A DNA stretch of 64,000 nt, taken from NCBI GenBank assembly GCA_033105485.1, contig CP136956.1:62001-126000 (forward strand), written 5' to 3'. The stretch's first letter is position 1; the number at the start of each line of letters is the position of its first letter. The position numbers and the translations under genes are program-made. Below are positions 58,470 to 64,000 of this stretch, one piece after another. The stretch comes from LVI-A0039 sp033105485 (GTDB lineage Bacteria > Bacillota_I > Bacilli_A > UBA3375). The notes under the pieces were generated by a model that searched no databases, was not told where the DNA came from, and worked only from the letters and a program-made list of their open reading frames with translations.

Positions 58470-60397
58470 TAAATATATAAATCCAATCTTTCTTTTTCAG
58501 CATATGACTTAAGTTTACGACGTCCTTTACTCTCAATTTGACGAATACGTTCTCTTGTTACAGCGAATAATTCCCCAACTTCTTCAAGTGTTAAAGGCTT
58601 AATTGTACCATCAGTTAATACATTAATTTTGTGTAATACTTCAATCTCTTCTTCTAAGTTTTCAATAATTGAACGTAAGTAGTTTAAGTTATTTTCAATT
58701 ACAGTTTCTTTTTGTTTTGTTAACTTTTCAACACGATCTTCCGCTTTTGGATCACCGTTTGCTACTAGGTTTAGATATTGGTTGTATTTATTAATATATT
58801 TCTCTGAATTTTGTTTAATACGTTTTTGATATTTAACTTTATGACGTTCAGATACGTGCTCTAAACGAATAATGTACTCTTCAATTTCAGGAACAATAAT
58901 TGTTTCATTCTCAACACCGTGAACGATTTTTGCAAGTTCAATTACTTGTTGCTCTAAGTTTTGAGTATCTAATGTATATAAACCATAACGATACTTGATA
59001 ACTTCCCCTTCACGATCAGGAATTTCATCAATAATTTCAAGAATTTTATTACGAAGTTCATTTTCTTCACTATACTCTTCTTGACGTTGGTTTTTATCAT
59101 CTTCAATAAATGCTTCTAAGCTTGAATTATCATCACCTACAGGCATTTCTAAACTAATTGGGTCTCTTGCAATTTTAAAGATTTCTTCAATTTGACTTGG
59201 AGACATTTGTGGAGTTGTTGCAAGACCAATTTGTTCATATGTTGGTTCTTGTCCTAACTTTTGTACTAGCTCTCTTTGTACCTTTGTGACTTTATTAATT
59301 GTTTCAACCATGTGTACTGGAACACGGATTACACGTGACTTATCCGCAATTGCTCTAGTAATCCCTTGACGTACCCACCAAGTAGCATATGTCGAGAATT
59401 TAAAACCTGTTGTATAGTCATACTTATCAATTGCTCTAATTAATCCGATTGTTCCTTCGTGAATTAAATCGATTAAATCTAGACCACGATTCACATATTT
59501 TTTAGCAACAGACACAACTAAACGTTTATTTGATAACTGTAATTGTTCGCGTGCATATTGAGATTCGCGTAATTGTTGCTTAGTTGCGCTTGTTCCAAGT
59601 TCCTTAGTTTCAAGAATAATACGTCCGTATTCTAATTCTTTTTCTTTAGTTAATAAAGGATAGTCATTAATTGAAGATAAATATTGACGTACTAAGTCAT
59701 TATGTTGTTTCTTTCCAACACCTAAAGTAATGTTATCTAGGCTGTATTCAATTGCAAGTTCTGTATCTTGCATTCTTACCTTTTGAATTTCATCAGCAAA
59801 CTCATCTGAAGTATAATCAATTTCTACACTTTTCTTTAATAAGTTGTTTTCAACTAATAAGAATAATGATTTATCGTAATCGATACCGAATTCACTTGAT
59901 AATTCTGCTTCAACAGTAATATCTTGAACGAAGTTTTTGTTCTTCTTACCAATCTCAGTTAATGTTGCAACAATTCTATCTACTTTTGCTTCATCGTTTC
60001 TTGAAATATAACTTACTTCTTTTTCAATTTCATCGTCAGCAAGTTCTTCTTCATCATCGATATCAGCTTCATTGAAATCAACTTCAGTTTCAGTTTTTTC
60101 TTCAACAACATCAGCATCTACACCTAAAGTTTCGCGGTCGTTGTTCTGAATTAATGCGATTAATTGATCTTTGTTATATTTTGAGAATCCTGTTAACCCT
60201 TTTTCACGCGCAATGTCCTTTAAGTCGACAATCTTCATTGATTTATAATCACGAGACTGTGTTACTACTGGTTTTTCTTTTTCATCCATATTATTTAACT
60301 CAGCTACTAAATCGTCTTTACGGTACGAGTTAATATTTTTCATCCCTCGTTCTTTGGCAATTTTTCGTAATTCTTTTATGTTTTGTTTACTATACAT
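58469..60397 (-). CDS. rpoD: Primary sigma factor (SigA/RpoD) with N-terminal Rho_N-like repeats and a large region-4 insertion
   Basis: A 642-residue sigma-70 protein; SigA of Firmicutes has about 370-390. The ATG at 60397 has AGGGGAAG before it. Region 1.2 begins at RQYLSSINDYPLLT (about 237), region 2 is fully normal (DLIHEGTIGLIRAIDKYDYTTGFKFSTYATWWVRQGITRAI, about 309-350), region 3 follows. Two extra features: residues 5-36 and 53-86 are two similar Rho_N/SAP-like helical motifs (IKELRKIAKERGM and IVDLKDIAREKGL), then an acidic stretch. And region 4.1 ends at RYGLY (470-474), while region 4.2 (TLEEVGELFAVTRERIRQIE) begins only at about 603; about 126 charged residues lie between. In other SigA proteins about six residues lie there. 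DnaG lies upstream with a 9-base overlap, trmK follows. Confidence 0.96.
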   Translation of the reverse strand: MYSKQNIKELRKIAKERGMKNINSYRKDDLVAELNNMDEKEKPVVTQSRDYKSMKIVDLKDIAREKGLTGFSKYNKDQLIALIQNNDRETLGVDADVVEEKTETEVDFNEADIDDEEELADDEIEKEVSYISRNDEAKVDRIVATLTEIGKKNKNFVQDITVEAELSSEFGIDYDKSLFLLVENNLLKKSVEIDYTSDEFADEIQKVRMQDTELAIEYSLDNITLGVGKKQHNDLVRQYLSSINDYPLLTKEKELEYGRIILETKELGTSATKQQLRESQYAREQLQLSNKRLVVSVAKKYVNRGLDLIDLIHEGTIGLIRAIDKYDYTTGFKFSTYATWWVRQGITRAIADKSRVIRVPVHMVETINKVTKVQRELVQKLGQEPTYEQIGLATTPQMSPSQIEEIFKIARDPISLEMPVGDDNSSLEAFIEDDKNQRQEEYSEENELRNKILEIIDEIPDREGEVIKYRYGLYTLDTQNLEQQVIELAKIVHGVENETIIVPEIEEYIIRLEHVSERHKVKYQKRIKQNSEKYINKYNQYLNLVANGDPKAEDRVEKLTKQKETVIENNLNYLRSIIENLEEEIEVLHKINVLTDGTIKPLTLEEVGELFAVTRERIRQIESKGRRKLKSYAEKERLDLYI

Positions 60398-60405
60398 ATC
60401 TTCCC

Positions 60406-62166
60406 CTATCTTCCAAAAATACCCCATGTCGCTTTATTTTTTATTTTCTCAAGCAACTGTTGATTTGTAATATTATTTTCGGTAATTTCCTTTTCATATA
60501 AATCATTAATTAATAAAGCGTACATCGGATTATCATTTGTAAAAGTTACGTAGTCAAACTTTGAATACTTTTGATAGTAATTATCAAGTTCTGTAAATAA
60601 CTTTTCATATATTCCTAAATCTTTATTAAGTTGATTTTTGAATTTCTTAAGCTCAATGTATGCTGCTTTACTTGTCATTGCACGATATATAACAAGTTGT
60701 TGAGCACTCATAAAGCTTATATTACTGTTATTAACAAGTGGTTTTGCTACGCTTTGTTGTCCAGACTGTGGATAACTTTGCTGTGGTTGCTCGTAACTCG
60801 AATAGCTTTGCGCATATTGTTCATAACCATCATTAAAATCATTTTGCATTTCTGGAATTTCATAATTGTAATCTACTGGTTGTTGATTATAACTTACATC
60901 TGCTGTTTCAACATGTAATGAACTCATTTTATCTTGTAAATATTGTCTTGAAACCTCAAATGAGTTTTCAATCTTTGATAAAACTTGCTCTATTACTAAG
61001 TCGTTCTCGACTTGTAGATTTGTTAGTAATTTATTAATTGCTTGATCTTTTTCATCAAGTGATAATAAACTAACCGTTTCTAAAACCTGTTCAGTTTGAA
61101 AAACTTTGAAATTAACACTGTTCTTTTTTAAATTATTAAAATCATCATGTGTATGTGTTAAGAAATATTCATCTAGATCCTTAACATCTGGATACGAAAT
61201 AACTTTAACCTTTAAGCCGTTCTTTAAAAGTAATTCTCCAATTTTAAGGGCGGCATCAATACCGGCTTTATCTGAATCAAGTCCAAGAAAAACGGTATCA
61301 ATTTTATTTTGTTTCATTTGTTTAATATGATTAGCCGTAAAAGACGTCCCCATTAAGGCTACTGCATTTTTAACATTAAACTGATAAGCTTTAATCGCAT
61401 CAAAGAAACCTTCAACAACAATTAAAGAACGATCAGGTGATAATCTCAAGGCTTCATCAAAGTTAAATAATATTTGTTTCTTCTGAAAGACTTTACTATC
61501 TTTTGAATTTAAATACTTAATATTATTGTTATCAAGAGCACGACCACCAAAACCACAAATTTGTGTTCTACTTTTAATTGGGATTGTCACTCTTGATGTG
61601 AATAAATCACGTTTGTTTGTAAAATGATTTATTGCATTAATATGTGAAACATTGTATTTACCTTCTGTTGCAATTTTCTTTTCTAGGTACTGATAAAGTT
61701 TATCACCTTGTTCGTAACCTAATCCGATATGAAAATGGTTTATAGTTTCCATATCAAAGCCTCTGTCTTCTAAGTATTTTAAGGCTTTAGCTCCACTCTC
61801 AGTTGAATGAAGAGCTGTTACATAGAATTTATTTATATCCGTAAGGAGTGCATGTTCAGGTGAAACCGGAACTTCTTGACGTTCTTTACTAATTCTAATT
61901 TTATACTTATCAGCTAATGCTTCAATTGCGGCTTGGTTAGAAATGTGATTGTACATTCGATAGAATTTAACAACATCTCCACCTTCTCCACAAACGAAAC
62001 ATTTATATATCTTCTTCTCACTACTTACTGTAAATGAGGGATTGTTATCTGAGTGGAAAGGACATAATCCTACATAATTTCGTCCTTTGGCTTCCAGATC
62101 AATTACACTACTAATTTCATCAACGATGTCAATGCTATCAACAAGTTTGTCTCGATTATTACTCAA
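60406..62166 (-). CDS. dnaG: DNA primase
   Basis: A 586-residue primase. The TTG at 62166 (MSNNRDKLVDSI) is chosen because CGGAGG lies 8 bases before it and it overlaps the upstream gene's stop by 8 bases; the frame is open a little further. The zinc-binding domain CPFHSDNNPSF to KCFVCGEGGD (CHC2), the catalytic core IPIKSRTQICGFGGRAL, and the TOPRIM motifs VEGFFDAI and GLDSDKAG are intact. The C-terminal domain (about 430-586), which should bind the helicase, has a Q-, Y- and S-rich linker. It makes RNA primers at the replication fork. Confidence 0.97.
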   Translation of the reverse strand: MSNNRDKLVDSIDIVDEISSVIDLEAKGRNYVGLCPFHSDNNPSFTVSSEKKIYKCFVCGEGGDVVKFYRMYNHISNQAAIEALADKYKIRISKERQEVPVSPEHALLTDINKFYVTALHSTESGAKALKYLEDRGFDMETINHFHIGLGYEQGDKLYQYLEKKIATEGKYNVSHINAINHFTNKRDLFTSRVTIPIKSRTQICGFGGRALDNNNIKYLNSKDSKVFQKKQILFNFDEALRLSPDRSLIVVEGFFDAIKAYQFNVKNAVALMGTSFTANHIKQMKQNKIDTVFLGLDSDKAGIDAALKIGELLLKNGLKVKVISYPDVKDLDEYFLTHTHDDFNNLKKNSVNFKVFQTEQVLETVSLLSLDEKDQAINKLLTNLQVENDLVIEQVLSKIENSFEVSRQYLQDKMSSLHVETADVSYNQQPVDYNYEIPEMQNDFNDGYEQYAQSYSSYEQPQQSYPQSGQQSVAKPLVNNSNISFMSAQQLVIYRAMTSKAAYIELKKFKNQLNKDLGIYEKLFTELDNYYQKYSKFDYVTFTNDNPMYALLINDLYEKEITENNITNQQLLEKIKNKATWGIFGR

Positions 62167-63001
62167 AGTCACTATCCTCCGTAAATAAGTTTTTAACATC
62201 TATAATAGATTGAACTTGGTTTGTCTCTTCTGGTGCATCATAAACTGGTGCAACATAGCGGCTTCCTTTTTTACTACTCGCCTCTTTTTGTAATTTAATT
62301 AATTCGATTGCTGCCTTAACATCTGTAATATTATGTTTCTTTAAATTATTCAATAATATTTCAACAAATTCATAACTTAAATTATAGTAAGTGCTCGTAC
62401 TAATCGCATAATCAATTGCAAAGTTAAAAAGTGCTAAGTCAAAATCATAAGTATTTATCATATCAAATACTTGATCGAAATCTTTTCTTGTTAAACGCTT
62501 ATCATGCATCACAATTGTTTCAAATGGTGTGATTGCATACATTAAATCAAGAAAATCCTGTTCACTGTTAACTTCAGTGATCGGCAGCTTTCGATAAGTA
62601 TAATTATCAAAACAAACTGTAATTAAGTTATGTTTAAATGATTTCTTATCAGAACTGCGTTCAGTAATTGACTTTAGTTTTGTATCATTTAATTGGAAAC
62701 ATAATTGTATTTGTTTATTTTTACTAATGTTAACTAATTTTGACGTAGATTTAGTATCGCCATTAATAATATTGATAACCAATGAATCATGTTCATTGGT
62801 TTCCTTTATGTTAAATACATTTTTTTTAACTAATTGTTTTAAAACTTCTGCAATTTGATGCGGGTCATTTGCTCCAAACACAGAATCAAATGAATTAACA
62901 CCTTTGTTATTATGCATTGATAATAACGATATTAATCCATTTTCAGCAAGTGTAAGAGCTGGATTTATATTTAAAGATTGACATTCAACATTTACCTTCA
63001 T
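62159..63001 (-). CDS. Possible DnaB/DnaD-like replication protein
   Basis: A 280-residue protein not firmly assigned. The N-terminal 90 residues could be a winged helix (LAENGLISLLSMHNNKG and HQIAEVLKQLVKKNVFNI), and the C-terminal part (about 150-240: TPFETIVMHDKRLTRKDFDQVFDMINTYDFDLALFNFAIDYAI) resembles the helical DnaD/DnaB_2 domain of Firmicute helicase loaders. Its position directly before dnaG agrees with a replication role, but the similarity is weak. It ends with an acidic tail. Coupled to ispA (TAATG) and dnaG. Confidence 0.5.
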   Translation of the reverse strand: MKVNVECQSLNINPALTLAENGLISLLSMHNNKGVNSFDSVFGANDPHQIAEVLKQLVKKNVFNIKETNEHDSLVINIINGDTKSTSKLVNISKNKQIQLCFQLNDTKLKSITERSSDKKSFKHNLITVCFDNYTYRKLPITEVNSEQDFLDLMYAITPFETIVMHDKRLTRKDFDQVFDMINTYDFDLALFNFAIDYAISTSTYYNLSYEFVEILLNNLKKHNITDVKAAIELIKLQKEASSKKGSRYVAPVYDAPEETNQVQSIIDVKNLFTEDSDFE

Positions 63002-63825
63002 TAACCCTCTCTTTGCACTATTGTTTTTATTAACCTTTGAGTATTAGGATAATCTCTAAAACCATCCATAATCTCATCTCCTAGTATTTGTATATACTGT
63101 TCTAACGCTTCTTTTCCGAACAGTTTAGTATATGTTACTTTATCTTCATCTGCACACGTTGCTTTCCCCATTTTAGTTGAATCACCGTATGTATCTAAAT
63201 AATCATCTTGAATTTGATAGAACAGTCCAAGATTACGTGCTGCTTGTAAACAGTCTGAATCAATTGTTTCACAAATAATTTGTGCACATTTGATTGGTAG
63301 CTCCAACATCATCGCTGTTTTTTTGTCATGAATAATTTTTAATGTTTCTAATCCTAAATTTGGATCATTTTCATTTTTCACATCCATAACTTGACCACCA
63401 ATCATTCCACTAATTCCAGCAGCTTCCGTTGTTGCTTTAATCAATTCAACAATAATGTTAGCTGGTGCATCCAATTTTGCAATAAGATCAAATGCTTGTG
63501 TAAGTAATCCATCTCCTGCTAAAATTGCAATATCTTCACCATATACTTTATGACAAGTTAACTTACCACGTCGGTAGTCATCATCATCCATTGCTGGTAA
63601 ATCATCATGAACTAACGAATAAGTATGAATCATTTCAATTGCTAATGCAACATTATAATATTGATCATTAATTCCTAAGTCCTTTAGCATAGTCCAAAAT
63701 AACATTGGTCTAAATAATTTTCCATTGCTATCAAAACTATACTTCAAAGCAGCTTCAAGTGTAGGCTCTGTTTGTAGAGACTCAATATAGTTATTGTAAT
63801 ACTCATAAAACTGTTTATTTTGCAT
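63001..63825 (-). CDS. ispA: Polyprenyl synthetase (farnesyl diphosphate synthase type)
   Basis: A 274-residue prenyltransferase. KLFRPMLFWTML, the first aspartate-rich motif DDLPAMDDDDYRRG (about 74-87), KTAAMLEL-like KTAMMLELPIKCA, and the second aspartate-rich motif QIQDDYLD (about 203-210) are complete. It condenses isoprenyl units, probably to farnesyl diphosphate for lipid carrier and quinone synthesis. The ATG lies 6 bases after the upstream gene's stop; the ribosome site is weak, so coupling is likely. Confidence 0.94.
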   Translation of the reverse strand: MQNKQFYEYYNNYIESLQTEPTLEAALKYSFDSNGKLFRPMLFWTMLKDLGINDQYYNVALAIEMIHTYSLVHDDLPAMDDDDYRRGKLTCHKVYGEDIAILAGDGLLTQAFDLIAKLDAPANIIVELIKATTEAAGISGMIGGQVMDVKNENDPNLGLETLKIIHDKKTAMMLELPIKCAQIICETIDSDCLQAARNLGLFYQIQDDYLDTYGDSTKMGKATCADEDKVTYTKLFGKEALEQYIQILGDEIMDGFRDYPNTQRLIKTIVQREG

Positions 63826-63831
63826 TAGCTA

Positions 63832-64000
63832 TTAGTTCTCCATTTCAAAGTTAGTTTCTTCAAAAGTTGCTAACATTTCTTCTACTAAAGCCCACTCTTC
63901 ATCAGCTGTTTCAGAAATTTCAATTAAGTTACCAATTGAACCATCTTCTAATTCCTCGTATTTATATGCTAAAACATTGTACTCATCTTCTAAATCTTCA
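63832..64000 (-). CDS. DUF1292-like acidic protein, N-terminal part outside the window
   Basis: The C-terminal 55 residues of a small acidic protein (minus strand; frame open to the window edge). EDLEDEYNVLAYKYEEL, then DGSIGNLIEISETADEEWALVEEMLATFEET fits the end of DUF1292 (YrzB-like) proteins, whose function is unknown. It is directly upstream of ispA, 6 bases away. The similarity is by pattern only. Confidence 0.6.
   Translation of the reverse strand, partial: EDLEDEYNVLAYKYEELEDGSIGNLIEISETADEEWALVEEMLATFEETNFEMEN

Noticed and set aside
1..64000. CRISPR arrays, tRNA or rRNA genes
   Set aside because: No regularly spaced repeats, no cloverleaf-like stretches with TTCAA-type loops, and no conserved rRNA words were noticed on either strand.

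Overview
The window comes from a low-GC, Gram-positive-type bacterium (Bacillota in the broad sense, near the Erysipelotrichia/Mollicutes-like lineages; placement is an inference). Intergenic DNA is AT-rich and Shine-Dalgarno sites are strong (GGAGG-like). The standard bacterial code is used: TGA ends the ABC ATPase at 1563 and TGG encodes tryptophan throughout. Conserved neighbourhoods are typical of Firmicutes: rpmH-rnpA-yidC-rsmI-mnmE-leuS, efp-Asp23-like-nusB-xseA-xseB-mltG, dnaG-rpoD-trmK-Nif3, and yajC-apt-relA-MBL-gmk.

Layout. 1-3.7 kb: a two-ATPase, BceAB-like ABC exporter. 3.8-5.2 kb: an NrtR-like regulator with the vitamin transporter PnuC (NAD salvage). 5.3-10.4 kb: redox genes (ArsC/Spx-like protein, two nitroreductases, a MarR regulator, a COG2509-type flavoprotein) and an orphan ABC ATPase. 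10.4-12.3 kb: an AI-2E family permease and a decayed IS110-family element whose flank may be a bridge-RNA fossil. 12.3-18.8 kb: sbcD-sbcC, a structured RNA candidate, and three unrecognised genes. 18.9-22.1 kb: an iron alcohol dehydrogenase, a HAD phosphatase broken by a stop codon, a probable type I toxin-antitoxin module, and a NagD-like phosphatase. After an AT-rich gap, 22.7-31.4 kb holds nth, a degenerate ABC pair, a DEDDh exonuclease operon, a glucose PTS, a peroxiredoxin, a TraX-like protein and a DnaQ-like exonuclease. 31.4-42.4 kb: an ABC-F protein, MgtC, the stringent-response operon, a 30-residue membrane peptide, a FemX-like ligase, a broken SGNH hydrolase and an M23 peptidase. 42.5-64 kb: almost entirely housekeeping operons on the minus strand, with a ROK sugar kinase and a sortase.

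The genes together describe a fermentative, wall-bearing cell: glucose PTS, ROK kinase and alcohol dehydrogenase for sugar metabolism; FemX, MltG, M23 and sortase for the cell surface; RelA, Apt and Gmk for purine and (p)ppGpp metabolism.

The strongest unusual signals are: (1) a 642-residue primary sigma factor with two N-terminal Rho_N/SAP-like motifs and an insertion of about 126 residues between regions 4.1 and 4.2; (2) a compact convergent module at 20.86-21.17 kb organised like the Fst/par type I toxin-antitoxin systems, with kissing-loop complementarity; (3) an RNA candidate at 16.4-16.5 kb with two 11-bp stems around a symmetric 17/17-nt bubble; (4) an IS110 relic with structured non-coding flanks. 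No tRNA, rRNA or CRISPR array was seen. All calls come from reading the sequence; no database search was run.
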